The position numbers and the translations under genes are program-made. Positions 1-6,401 of a stretch of DNA of 9,510 nucleotides are shown here, one piece after another; positions within the stretch are counted from its first letter, which is position 1; each line of letters opens with the position of its first letter. Origin of the DNA: Rhodobacterales bacterium CG2_30_65_12 (GTDB lineage Bacteria; Pseudomonadota; Alphaproteobacteria; Rhodobacterales; Rhodobacteraceae); the NCBI GenBank assembly GCA_001873585.1, contig MNZL01000055.1, positions 1 to 9,510 of the forward strand, written 5' to 3'. The notes below the pieces were generated by a model that saw only the letters and a program-made list of their open reading frames with translations, searched no databases and had not been told where the DNA came from.

Positions 1-13
1 CACGCTTTGCGCC

Positions 14-985
14 ATGACTGACCGGTTTGACAACACCCCCGAAACCGCCCTGCGCTGGCACCTTGACGGCCGGGGTGCGGTGTTGGCGACGGTGGTCGAA
101 ACCTGGGGGTCGGCGCCCCGGCCCGTGGGCAGCCAGCTTGCGGTGTCGGGCGCGGGCGAGATTGCCGGGTCGGTTTCGGGCGGCTGCGTCGAGGGCGCGG
201 TGGTGGCCGAGGCCGCTGAAGCGCTGGCCGAGGGCCGCGCCCGGCTCGTCAGCTACGGCGTCAGCGACGACAGCGCTTTTGCCGTGGGACTGGCCTGCGG
301 CGGCACGATCCGGGTGCTGATCGAGCCCGTCGGGGCGCAGATTTCCGAGGCAATGCTGGCCGAGCTGGTGGCGATGCGCGCCGCCCGCGCGCCGGTGGCG
401 CTGGTGGTCGACACCACAGACTGGAGCCGCCGGATCGCCGTTCCGCCGGACTTCGCCGAGCGCTTCCGCGCCGACCGTTCCGGCTTCGAGCCGGACGGCG
501 CCACCTTCGTTGGTCTGCACAACCCGGCGCCGCGGATGATCGTGGTGGGGGCGGTGCACATCGCCCAGGCGCTGGTGCCGATGGCGCGAATTGCCGGGTT
601 TGACGTGACGGTGATCGACCCGCGCGGTGCCTTCGCCGCCGATCACCGCTTTCCCGGCGCGGATTTGCGCGAAGACTTTCCCGATGAGGTGATGGCGAGC
701 CTCGGGCTTGATGCGCGCACCGCCGTGGTCACGCTGAGCCACGACCCCAAGATCGACGACCCCGCGATCGAGGCGGCCCTGGCCGCACCGGTGTTTTATC
801 TCGGCTGCCTCGGCTCGACCCGCACGCATGCAAAGCGGGTAGCGCGGCTTGCGGCTCGCGGGGTTTGCGCGGCGGACATCGGCCGAATCCATGGCCCGGT
901 CGGGCTTGATATCGGCGCGAAAACGCCCGCCGAGATCGCCGTTGCGGTGCTCGCACAAGTGACAGAAAGCCTGCGCCGGGGCTGA
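14..985 (+). CDS. xdhC: XdhC/CoxI family molybdoenzyme maturation factor
   Basis: The 323-residue protein has both halves of the XdhC family. The N-terminal XdhC/CoxI domain shows VETWGSAPRPVGSQL (about 28-42), SGGCVE with Cys58, and the ACGGTIRVLIEP block with Cys95 (about 94-105). The C-terminal Rossmann-like domain opens with IVVGAVHIAQAL (about 176-187) and ends with the family signature RIHGPVGLDIGAKTPAEIAVAVLA (about 291-314, given here only as a landmark). XdhC proteins bind molybdenum cofactor, promote its sulfuration and pass it to xanthine dehydrogenase or related hydroxylases in the cytoplasm. No molybdoenzyme gene lies in the window, so the client enzyme is unknown; it may be encoded to the left. 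Length is normal. The reading frame is open through the first bases of the window, so an earlier start outside it is possible, but the ATG at 14 gives a typical N-terminus. Family assignment is secure; xanthine dehydrogenase specificity is inferred. Confidence 0.9.
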   Translation: MTDRFDNTPETALRWHLDGRGAVLATVVETWGSAPRPVGSQLAVSGAGEIAGSVSGGCVEGAVVAEAAEALAEGRARLVSYGVSDDSAFAVGLACGGTIRVLIEPVGAQISEAMLAELVAMRAARAPVALVVDTTDWSRRIAVPPDFAERFRADRSGFEPDGATFVGLHNPAPRMIVVGAVHIAQALVPMARIAGFDVTVIDPRGAFAADHRFPGADLREDFPDEVMASLGLDARTAVVTLSHDPKIDDPAIEAALAAPVFYLGCLGSTRTHAKRVARLAARGVCAADIGRIHGPVGLDIGAKTPAEIAVAVLAQVTESLRRG

Positions 986-1027
986 AAAGGGTTTTTACCA
1001 CGCCCTGAATATGCTTGACTGGTTGGC

Positions 1028-1057
1028 GAAAACAGGGGGGTGGAAAACAGGGGGGAG
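1028..1057 (+). repeat. 15-bp tandem duplication covering a ribosome-binding site
   Basis: Two adjacent 15-bp units, 1028-1042 and 1043-1057, are identical except for one T/A change in the fourteenth base. Each contains GAAAACAGGGGGG. The second copy ends in GGGGGGAGG just before the ATG at 1060, so it supplies the Shine-Dalgarno. This purine-rich site is the reason for starting the next gene at 1060 and not at the in-frame ATG at 1015, where the repeats would be translated as two KQGGG units. Confidence 0.8.
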
Positions 1058-1059
1058 GC

Positions 1060-1449
1060 ATGACCGAACACCGCACCGGGCATTTTCGCGCTGGCATGGC
1101 CGCCTTGGCCGCCCTGGCCTTGGCGCCGGCCGTTTTCGCAGCACCAGTGGCGGCGGAGGGCTGGGCGATCTTCAAACTCGACAGCGTCGATGATTTAGCC
1201 GCTTGCATGTCGCGCGCGCGGCGGACCGTTTCGAGCTACATCTTCGATCATGGTGGTTCGCAGACCGGGGCCGATAGCTGGTCGGTCTATGGCTATGATC
1301 TCGAACCGGGCCAGCAGGACGTGGTGATCGTCTGTTTCGAAGCTGCCGGTGGCGCGATCGACGCGCTTCTCGTGGTGCAGAGCGAGAGCGAGAGCGAGCC
1401 CAGGGAGCAGGTGGCCGAAGCTCTGCTGCGGATCTGGGACGGCGCGTGA
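1060..1449 (+). CDS. small exported protein of unknown function
   Basis: The product has 129 residues and I do not recognise the family. The N-terminus reads as a signal peptide: basic residues (H4, R5, R10), a hydrophobic core of Ala/Leu (about 12-26), and an Ala-X-Ala-like end near VFA-APV (about 25-30), so a periplasmic location is likely. The mature part has two cysteines, Cys49 (AACMS) and Cys92 (VIVCFE), which could form a disulfide, and an SESESEPRE acidic stretch (about 108-116) encoded by a short GAGCGA repeat. The C-terminus ALLRIWDGA looks helical. The start at 1060 is preferred because of the GGGGGGAGG directly upstream; an ATG at 1015 in the same frame lacks a comparable site. 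It lies 74 nt after xdhC and 105 nt before the yidE-type transporter, all on one strand. No function is proposed. Confidence 0.75.
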   Translation: MTEHRTGHFRAGMAALAALALAPAVFAAPVAAEGWAIFKLDSVDDLAACMSRARRTVSSYIFDHGGSQTGADSWSVYGYDLEPGQQDVVIVCFEAAGGAIDALLVVQSESESEPREQVAEALLRIWDGA

Positions 1450-1459
1450 CGCCCCGCGT

Positions 1460-1538
1460 GCCTTGCGCCCGGTGCAAGGCAGGCCTGCCGGCCGCGCTCT
1501 TGCTGATCCGCGCTCGCGGGCGCAGGGTTGGCAAACCC
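1460..1538 (+). other. cluster of short inverted repeats in the leader of the transporter gene
   Basis: The 105-nt gap before the transporter holds three small dyads. GCCTTGC (1460-1466) and GCAAGGC (1474-1480) form a 7-bp stem with a 7-nt loop. GGCAGGCCTGCC (1478-1489) is a perfect 12-bp palindrome overlapping that arm. GGGTT (1525-1529) and AACCC (1534-1538) form a 5-bp stem with a GGCA loop just upstream of the ribosome-binding GAGG at 1544. There is no T-run, so a classical terminator is unlikely. They could be leader structure or chance in GC-rich DNA. Confidence 0.35.
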
Positions 1539-1554
1539 AACATGAGGCGCGCCG

Positions 1555-3231
1555 ATGCCGCTTTTTGATCTGTCCGACATTGCCGTGACCCTGATCGCGC
1601 TGGCGCTCGCCGGCAGCCTCGGGCTGCTGCTTGGCCGGGTCACGATCGGCCGGGTCGGGCTCGGGATCGGTGGGGTGCTGTTTGCCGGGATCGCCGCGGG
1701 CCATGTCGCGGCGGCGACGGGCATCAGCTTTGACCCGAAAGTGCTTCATTTCATGCGAGAGTTTGGCCTTATCTTGTTTGTCTACACGATTGGCATCCAA
1801 GTTGGCCCGAGCTTTTTCAAGAGCTTCGGGCGCGAGGGGCTGAGGTTGAACCTGGCCGCCATGGCGATCGTTGGGCTCGGCGTGGCGGTGAGTGTGGCGC
1901 TGTTTTTCGCGGTCGGGCTGGAGCTGCCGGTGTTGGTGGGGGTGATGTCGGGGGCGGTCACGAATACGCCGGGGCTGGGCGCGGCGACGCAGGTGCTGGC
2001 CGAAACCGGGTTTGGCACCGATGCGCAAGCGCGGACCGGGCTCGGTTACGCCATGGCCTACCCGTTCGGCATCGTCGGCATCCTGCTCGTGATGCTGGCG
2101 ATCCGGGCGCTGTTTCGCATCGACGTGGACGCTGAGGCCGCAGACTGGACGCGCAGAAGCGGCGGCGGACCGGCGGCGCTCCCCTCGATCGACGTGGTGG
2201 TGACCAACCCCAACATCGACGGTCTGCGCCTTGGTGAGGTGCCCGGCCTGTTTGGTGACGAGGTCGCCGCGAGCCGGATGCGCTCGGGTGAGGAGGTGAG
2301 CGTGCCAACCCGCGCCACGGTGGTGCGCAGCGGCGACACCCTGCACATCGTTGGCCCGGCAAAGGCGCTGGCGGCGATGAAGCTCGTGCTTGGCCCCGAG
2401 GCCGCCACACCGGTGACGACCAAGGGCAGCCGGATGACCTGGGCGCGGCTTGTGGTGACCGAGAAAAGAGCGTTGGGCGTGCGGCTGCGCGATCTCGCCC
2501 TGCCCGAGGGGCATGACGTGACGATCACCCGTATCAACCGTGCCGGCATCGAGCTGCCGCCGCGCGCCGCGAGCCGGCTGGCGTTTGGCGATATCGTCAC
2601 CGTGGTGGGCCTGCCCGACGATATCGAGGTGGTGAAGATGACGATCGGCGACGAACGCTCCCGGCTTGACCAGGTGCAGTTCGAGGCGGTGTTTGTTGGT
2701 ATCGTGCTGGGCATCGTGCTGGGCTCGATCCCGCTGGCGATCCCGGGCCTGCCCGCCCCGCTGAAGCTCGGCCTTGCCGGTGGCCCGCTGGTGGCGGCTA
2801 TCGGGCTTGGCCGGCTCGGGCACTGGGGGCCGTTCGTGTGGTTCATGCCGCCGGTGGCAAATACCGCGCTGCGCGAGCTTGGCATCGTGCTTTTCCTTGC
2901 GGTGGTGGGGATCAGCGCCGGCGACCGGTTTGTGGAAACGCTGCTGGCCGGCCCAGGGCTGGCCTGGGTGGGCTACGGCATCTTGATCACGCTGGTGCCG
3001 CTGGCAACGGTGGGGTTGATCGCCCGGGCGCTGTTCGGCTTCAACTTCCTCAGCCTTGCCGGCCTGCTTGCGGGCTCGATGACCGACCCGCCCGCGCTCG
3101 CCTTTGCCACCTCGCTGCATGGCTCGGCGGCCGCATCGGTGGCCTATGTTTCGGTCTATCCTCTGGTGATGTTCCTGCGCATCCTCGCGCCACAGCTGAT
3201 GCTGCTCATGCTGGTCGGGGCAACGGGGTAA
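1555..3231 (+). CDS. yidE: YidE-family putative transporter with two TrkA-C domains
   Basis: The 558-residue protein closely follows E. coli YidE (about 553 residues) along its length, as far as I recall that sequence. This is the AAEx (aspartate:alanine antiporter-like) superfamily of integral membrane proteins; the substrate of YidE itself is not established. The order is membrane half 1 (about 8-185), two TrkA-C/RCK_C-like cytoplasmic domains (about 210-285 and 295-370), and membrane half 2 (about 376-556). The halves are an internal duplication: EFGLILFVYTIGIQVGP (69-85) matches ELGIVLFLAVVGISAGD (441-457), and GAVTNTPGLGAA (133-144) matches GSMTDPPALAFA (507-518). Other YidE blocks are GYAMAYPFGIVGI (164-176) and YPLVMFLRI (535-543). 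GAGG at 1544-1547 precedes the ATG; an ATG at 1542 is out of frame. The TrkA-C domains suggest ligand gating, which is inference. Confidence 0.9.
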   Translation: MPLFDLSDIAVTLIALALAGSLGLLLGRVTIGRVGLGIGGVLFAGIAAGHVAAATGISFDPKVLHFMREFGLILFVYTIGIQVGPSFFKSFGREGLRLNLAAMAIVGLGVAVSVALFFAVGLELPVLVGVMSGAVTNTPGLGAATQVLAETGFGTDAQARTGLGYAMAYPFGIVGILLVMLAIRALFRIDVDAEAADWTRRSGGGPAALPSIDVVVTNPNIDGLRLGEVPGLFGDEVAASRMRSGEEVSVPTRATVVRSGDTLHIVGPAKALAAMKLVLGPEAATPVTTKGSRMTWARLVVTEKRALGVRLRDLALPEGHDVTITRINRAGIELPPRAASRLAFGDIVTVVGLPDDIEVVKMTIGDERSRLDQVQFEAVFVGIVLGIVLGSIPLAIPGLPAPLKLGLAGGPLVAAIGLGRLGHWGPFVWFMPPVANTALRELGIVLFLAVVGISAGDRFVETLLAGPGLAWVGYGILITLVPLATVGLIARALFGFNFLSLAGLLAGSMTDPPALAFATSLHGSAAASVAYVSVYPLVMFLRILAPQLMLLMLVGATG

Positions 3232-3235
3232 CGCC

Positions 3236-3260
3236 CGGCGCCGCGTCCGGAGCGGCGCCG
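3236..3260 (+). terminator. GC-rich hairpin after the transporter gene
   Basis: CGGCGCCGC (3236-3244) and GCGGCGCCG (3252-3260) form a perfect 9-bp stem with a 7-nt loop, starting 4 nt after the transporter stop codon. No T-run follows, so it is at best a non-canonical terminator or an mRNA 3' stabiliser. It lies between two convergent genes and would form in either transcript. Confidence 0.45.
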
Positions 3261-3274
3261 CTTCGGCCCGTGGC

Positions 3275-3290
3275 GATACATAGGTGTATC
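3275..3290. promoter_or_regulatory. perfect 16-bp dyad, operator-like
   Basis: GATACA (3275-3280) and TGTATC (3285-3290) are perfect inverted repeats around a TAGG spacer. The size and symmetry resemble a site for a dimeric DNA-binding protein. It sits between the 3' ends of two convergent genes, with no annotated gene for it to control, so it may be chance or part of a short hairpin. Confidence 0.3.
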
Positions 3291-3349
3291 CTGCACCAGC
3301 TCGTGCGCGGCGCGGGAGCAGGGGCATTTTTCACCGGAAAACCGGAAAA

Positions 3350-3401
3350 CTCGAATTTCAAATATCTCTCACGTCATTGTAATATAATGATAATAATTTG
3401 A
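3350..3401. other. AT-rich island with promoter-like hexamers
   Basis: This stretch of about 50 bp is strongly AT-rich in a window that is otherwise GC-rich. It contains a perfect TATAAT (about 3383-3388, + strand) with no good -35 element at normal spacing. On the minus strand there is CTGACG, 16 nt, then TATATT. No gene of credible length begins downstream on either strand. It could be an orphan promoter region, a small-RNA promoter or simply unselected intergenic DNA. Confidence 0.35.
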
Positions 3402-3452
3402 TCGTCAGGCACGGTATGGGTTTGTTTACCAAAGCTCAAGCACGGAACCGCC

Positions 3453-3755
3453 TCAGTGCAGCACCACCTCGTCGCCGCGCACCATTCCGAGCACCGAGCG
3501 GGCTTGTTCGTCGAGCAGGTCGAGGTCGAGGTACTCATCCGAGAGGCGGCGGGTCTTGTTGCGCAGCGCCGCTATCTCTTCATTCAGCGCAGAGCGCTCC
3601 GCCGCAAGCGCCGAAGCTTCGGCGTCGATCCGCACCCGGTTGAACAGCCCGAAATCGCCCTGAACGCTGGCGAAGGTAAAATACAGGCCTGCGGCTATGA
3701 CCCCAAGAAAGTAGATCACCCCGCCAAGCCCGGATTGTCTGCGGTGAACGCTCAT
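3453..3755 (-). CDS. FtsB/DivIC-like septum formation initiator protein
   Basis: The 100-residue protein has the FtsB/DivIC layout: a short basic cytoplasmic N-terminus (MSVHRRQSG), one transmembrane helix (about 13-31, VIYFLGVIAAGLYFTF), then a periplasmic coiled coil rich in Ala, Glu and Arg (about 42-72). It ends in an LDLDLLDEQARSVLGM motif (about 76-91), as in other short alphaproteobacterial proteins of this family. FtsB-type proteins bridge FtsL and FtsQ in the divisome. GTGAGG lies 5 nt before the start. It is 160 nt downstream of the aldolase gene, behind that gene's terminator, and has a candidate promoter of its own. In many Rhodobacterales a gene of this type precedes pdhA; here it instead converges on the YidE-type transporter, and no pdh gene is in the window. 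No intrinsic terminator was found after its stop. Family call is good; FtsB identity in the strict sense is not proven. Confidence 0.85.
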   Translation of the reverse strand: MSVHRRQSGLGGVIYFLGVIAAGLYFTFASVQGDFGLFNRVRIDAEASALAAERSALNEEIAALRNKTRRLSDEYLDLDLLDEQARSVLGMVRGDEVVLH

Positions 3756-3797
3756 GCTGCCTCACTTCGCCTTCGCCTCTGACGGGCGTTGCGGAGA

Positions 3798-3826
3798 AGT
3801 ATCGCACAGGTGATTTTGCTTGTGAA
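3798..3826 (-). promoter_or_regulatory. candidate sigma-70 promoter of the ftsB-like gene
   Basis: Read on the minus strand, TTCACA (3826-3821) is followed after exactly 17 nt by GATACT (3803-3798). These match the -35 and -10 consensus at 5 of 6 and 4 of 6 positions. The spacing, strand and distance of about 43 nt to the start codon fit. No start site has been measured. Confidence 0.4.
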
Positions 3827-3840
3827 TCTCTTTTTGTAAC

Positions 3841-3854
3841 GTCCCGCGCGGGAC
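3841..3854. promoter_or_regulatory. perfect 14-bp palindrome upstream of the ftsB-like promoter
   Basis: GTCCCGCGCGGGAC is fully self-complementary with no spacer. It lies between the aldolase terminator and the candidate promoter of the ftsB-like gene, about 15 bp upstream of the -35 element, where a regulator could bind. It is also close to the terminator, so it may be a second small hairpin. No known regulator is assigned. Confidence 0.3.
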
Positions 3855-3863
3855 TGCGGGCAC

Positions 3864-3892
3864 AAAAAGGGCGGCCGCGATGGGCCGCCCTT
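3864..3892 (-). terminator. intrinsic terminator of the class I aldolase gene
   Basis: On the minus strand a 10-bp stem (AAGGGCGGCC at 3892-3883 with its partner at 3876-3867) closes a 6-nt loop and runs directly into TTTTT (3868-3864). It begins 24 nt after the aldolase stop codon. This is a textbook rho-independent terminator. Confidence 0.85.
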
Positions 3893-3915
3893 GCGACGAT
3901 GCCTGTTGGCTCGGA

Positions 3916-4806
3916 TCAGGTGATCGAGGCTTGGTAAATGCCCTCGATCGCCGCGCCGATGGCGGCATTGAAGGCATCCTCGGTCATGTCCACCGTCAGC
4001 CCCTCGGTGAGGGCGCGGCTGAACGAGGCGATCATTGCGGTGTTTTCGCTGAGCAGCGCGTTGGCCTTGTCGCGGCTGTAGCCGCCTGAAAGCGCCACCA
4101 CGCGCACCACCTTGGGGTTGGCGATCAGCGTGGCGTAATGGTTGGCGATGGTCGGGATGGTAAGCTTCAGCATTACCAGCTCATCCTCACCAAGTGCGTC
4201 GAGGTGCCCGGAGATCTCTTCGAGCAGGATGTCTTCGGCTTTGGCCTTGTCGGGGCAGGCAATGCTTACTTCCGGTTCGATGATCGGCACGAGGCCCTTG
4301 GCGACGATCCGGTGCGCGACCTCAAATTGCTGGTCGACCACCGCCTTGATCCCCTCGGCATTCGCGGCGCTGATCAACGAGCGCATCTTGGTGCCGAAAA
4401 TGCCGGCGGCCACGGCCCGGTCGAGCAGCGCGTCGAGATCGGGCATCGGCTTCATCACCTGACAGCCGTTTTCTTCATCGGCCAGTCCCTTGTCGACCTT
4501 CAGAAACGGCACCACGCGGCGCTCATCCCAGAGAAACTCGGCCGCCGGCTTGCCCTCGATTGCGCGGTCCATGGTCATCTCGAACAGGATCGCACCGAGC
4601 ACCTTGTCGCCGGTGAAGGCGGGGGCGGTGGCGATCCGGCTGCGCATCGCATGGATCTGGTCAAACATTTCCGCTTCGCCGGAATAGGCATCTTCACCCA
4701 CGCCGTATAGCGCCAGTGCCTTCGGGGTCGAGCCGCCCGACTGGTCGAGCGCGGCGATGAAGCCGGCGCCGCTGCGCATCTGGTCTAGTTGGTCCTGGTT
4801 GGGCAT
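3916..4806 (-). CDS. fda: class I fructose-bisphosphate aldolase, prokaryotic type
   Basis: The 296-residue enzyme should cleave fructose 1,6-bisphosphate reversibly into dihydroxyacetone phosphate and glyceraldehyde 3-phosphate by a Schiff-base mechanism, without a metal, in the cytoplasm. It matches the short bacterial class I family (staphylococcal Fda, about 296 residues): AALDQSGGSTPKAL (18-31), FLKVDKGLADEENG (101-114), GTKMRSLI (138-145), IIEPEV (175-180), VMLKLTIPT (211-219) and VALSGGYSRDKAN (237-249). Lys214 in VMLKLTIPT aligns with the Schiff-base lysine of the family, and Asp21 and Glu177 sit in the usual active-site blocks. AAAGGGA lies just upstream of the start. It is downstream of pgk on the same strand, 186 nt away and separated by the pgk terminator. 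The pathway pairing is obvious, but each gene is terminated separately. Identification is secure; the gene symbol follows staphylococcal usage. Confidence 0.95.
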   Translation of the reverse strand: MPNQDQLDQMRSGAGFIAALDQSGGSTPKALALYGVGEDAYSGEAEMFDQIHAMRSRIATAPAFTGDKVLGAILFEMTMDRAIEGKPAAEFLWDERRVVPFLKVDKGLADEENGCQVMKPMPDLDALLDRAVAAGIFGTKMRSLISAANAEGIKAVVDQQFEVAHRIVAKGLVPIIEPEVSIACPDKAKAEDILLEEISGHLDALGEDELVMLKLTIPTIANHYATLIANPKVVRVVALSGGYSRDKANALLSENTAMIASFSRALTEGLTVDMTEDAFNAAIGAAIEGIYQASIT

Positions 4807-4838
4807 GTTCGATCCCTTTGCTTGTTTGTGTTCACCGA

Positions 4839-4867
4839 TGTGTAGGCCGCGCGGGCGGAGGGATCAA
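4839..4867 (-). promoter_or_regulatory. weak candidate promoter of the aldolase gene
   Basis: On the minus strand TTGATC (4867-4862) is followed after 17 nt by TACACA (4844-4839). The matches to consensus are 4 of 6 and 3 of 6. It lies about 33 nt upstream of the aldolase start and beyond the pgk terminator, where a promoter is expected, but the hexamers are poor. Confidence 0.25.
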
Positions 4868-4917
4868 TCGTGGTAGCGCCAAAACATGGCGGCTATGCGT
4901 TGGCCGGACGCCACGGC

Positions 4918-4927
4918 GGGGGGGGGG
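4918..4927. repeat. homopolymer run of ten G
   Basis: Ten consecutive G on the plus strand (C on the minus strand) lie immediately beyond the T-run of the pgk terminator and upstream of the aldolase promoter region. Runs of this length are prone to polymerase slippage and to sequencing error. Confidence 0.9.
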
Positions 4928-4930
4928 CAC

Positions 4931-4958
4931 AAAAAGGGGCAAGCGCGGGCCTGCCCCT
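4931..4958 (-). terminator. intrinsic terminator of pgk
   Basis: On the minus strand AGGGGCA (4958-4952) pairs with TGCCCCT (4941-4935) across a 10-nt loop and continues into TTTTT (4935-4931). It begins about 35 nt after the pgk stop codon. The tail of this terminator and that of the aldolase gene share the same 14 bases, seen on the plus strand as GGGCACAAAAAGGG. Confidence 0.8.
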
Positions 4959-4992
4959 GATTGTGATGGAATCCCTGCCGGTTGCTCAGCGC

Positions 4993-6186
4993 TCAGGCGG
5001 CGAGCGCTGCCACGCCGGGCAGTTCCTTGCCTTCCATCCACTCGAGGAAAGCGCCGCCGGCGGTGGAAATATAGGTGAAGCTTGCAGCCTTGCCGGCGGC
5101 ATTGATCGCCGCCACCGTATCGCCACCGCCGGCCACCGAGACGAGGTTGCCGGCATCGGTGGCGGCCGCGATCGCGTCGAGCATGTCGAAGGTGCCCTTG
5201 TTGAAAGGCTCAAGCTCGAACACGCCAAGCGGGCCATTCATGATCAGCGTCCTCGCGCCGGCAATCACCTTGTTGATGTAGGCCACCGTTGCGGGCCCGG
5301 CGTCGAAGATCATCGCGTCGGCCGGGCAGGCATCGGCGGCCACCGTTTCGTGCGGCGCATGCGCCTTGAACGCGCGGGCCACCACCACGTCGGTCGGCAG
5401 GATGATCTCGCAGCCGGCTGCCGCGGCGGTGGCGAGGATCTTGCGCGCGGTGTCGGCAAGGTCGTGCTCGCAGAGCGATTTGCCCACGTCGATGCCCTGC
5501 GCGGCGAGGAAGGTATTGGCCATGCCGCCGCCGATCACCAGATGTTCAACCTTGCCGACGAGGTTGTCGAGCAGGTCGAGCTTGGTCGAGACCTTGGCGC
5601 CGCCGACCACCGCCACCACGGGCCGGGTCGGAGAGCCGAGCGCGGCCTCAAGCGCCGAAAGCTCTTCGGCCATCAGCCGGCCGGCGCAGGCGGGCAGCAG
5701 CCGGGCGATCCCTTCCGTCGAGGCGTGGGCCCGGTGCGCGGCGGAAAAGGCATCGTTCACATAGACATCGCCAAGCGCGGCCAGCGCGGCGGCAAAGCTG
5801 GCGTCATTCTCGGTTTCGCCCTTGTGGAAGCGGGTGTTTTCGAGCAGCAGCACCTCGCCCTGCTGCAGCGCCGCCACCGCCGTCTTGGCCGGTCCGCCGA
5901 TGCTATCGGCGGCGAATTTGACCGGCATGCCGAAGGCGGCCTCAAGCGCCGGGACGATGGCCTTCAGGCTCATTTCCGGCACCACCTGGCCTTTCGGGCG
6001 GCCGAAGTGGGCCATCAGCACCGGCTTGCCGCCCTTGGCGACGATATCTTTGACCGTTGGCACGATGCGGTCGATCCGGGTGGTGTCGGTGACGTTGCCG
6101 GCCTCGTCGACCGGCACGTTGATATCGACCCGCGTCATCACCACCTTGCCGTCGAGGTCCATGTCGTCGAGTGTTTTCCAGGCCAT
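4993..6186 (-). CDS. pgk: phosphoglycerate kinase
   Basis: The 397-residue cytoplasmic enzyme transfers phosphate between 1,3-bisphosphoglycerate and ADP in glycolysis, and the reverse in gluconeogenesis or carbon fixation. Length is normal and all Pgk signatures are present: VMTRVDINVP (16-25), HFGRPKG (60-66), LLENTRFHKGE (114-124), VNDAFSAAHRAHAS (143-156), VVGGAKVSTKLDLLDNL (193-209), GGGMANTFLAAQG (219-231), NGPLGVFE (317-324), GGGDTVAAI (353-361) and TAGGAFLEWMEGKELPGV (375-392). The TAGGAFLEW form in place of the more common TGGGA type is, as I recall, usual in Rhodobacterales. GGGAGGA precedes the start by 6 nt. It diverges from the cyclophilin pair across a 215-nt region; TTGACC at 6244-6239 (minus) is a possible -35 element but no good -10 follows, so the promoter is left open. 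The aldolase gene follows on the same strand after the pgk terminator. Confidence 0.97.
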   Translation of the reverse strand: MAWKTLDDMDLDGKVVMTRVDINVPVDEAGNVTDTTRIDRIVPTVKDIVAKGGKPVLMAHFGRPKGQVVPEMSLKAIVPALEAAFGMPVKFAADSIGGPAKTAVAALQQGEVLLLENTRFHKGETENDASFAAALAALGDVYVNDAFSAAHRAHASTEGIARLLPACAGRLMAEELSALEAALGSPTRPVVAVVGGAKVSTKLDLLDNLVGKVEHLVIGGGMANTFLAAQGIDVGKSLCEHDLADTARKILATAAAAGCEIILPTDVVVARAFKAHAPHETVAADACPADAMIFDAGPATVAYINKVIAGARTLIMNGPLGVFELEPFNKGTFDMLDAIAAATDAGNLVSVAGGGDTVAAINAAGKAASFTYISTAGGAFLEWMEGKELPGVAALAA

Positions 6187-6401
6187 GAGAGGTCCTCCCG
6201 TATTGCGTTGAGGCGAGTCACACCGATTTGTTTATTCCGGTCAATGCGGCAAAGCGATCATTTGCATGAATTCTTTTTGGTTGGCGTGAAAAAAAATTGA
6301 AGGCGGGCTATCGGCACCGCCCACGCACGGTGCGTCGCCCCCCCTTTTCCTTCCGTCAATCCATGCATAGGTTGCGACCAACGCAATCAAAGGAGGCCCG
6401 C
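6187..6401. promoter_or_regulatory. divergent intergenic region between pgk and the cyclophilin pair
   Basis: These 215 nt must hold the control regions for transcription both ways. It contains eight A (6289-6296), a 6-bp dyad GCACCG/CGGTGC (6314-6319 and 6328-6333), seven C followed by TTTT (6338-6348), and AAAGGAGG (6389-6396), a strong Shine-Dalgarno 5 nt before the ATG at 6402. That site decides the cyclophilin start over the in-frame ATG at 6297. No confident -35/-10 pair was found on either strand. Confidence 0.6.

Noticed and set aside
1195..3327. 710-codon minus-strand open frame opposite the transporter gene
   Set aside because: It is antisense to a clearly recognised protein, rich in His, Arg and Gln, matches no family, and is a common artefact of high G/C third positions.
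4870..6300. 476-codon plus-strand open frame opposite pgk
   Set aside because: It lies antisense to an intact Pgk, is rich in His, Arg and Gly, and has no recognisable domain or convincing ribosome site.
6314..6348. Hairpin followed by seven C and four T as a terminator before the cyclophilin pair
   Set aside because: The stem is only 6 bp, the C run separates it from the T run, and no plus-strand gene lies upstream to be terminated.
6297..6401. 35-residue N-terminal extension of the first cyclophilin
   Set aside because: The extension is Arg/Pro-rich, crosses non-coding-looking sequence, and ignores the AAAGGAGG placed correctly for the ATG at 6402.
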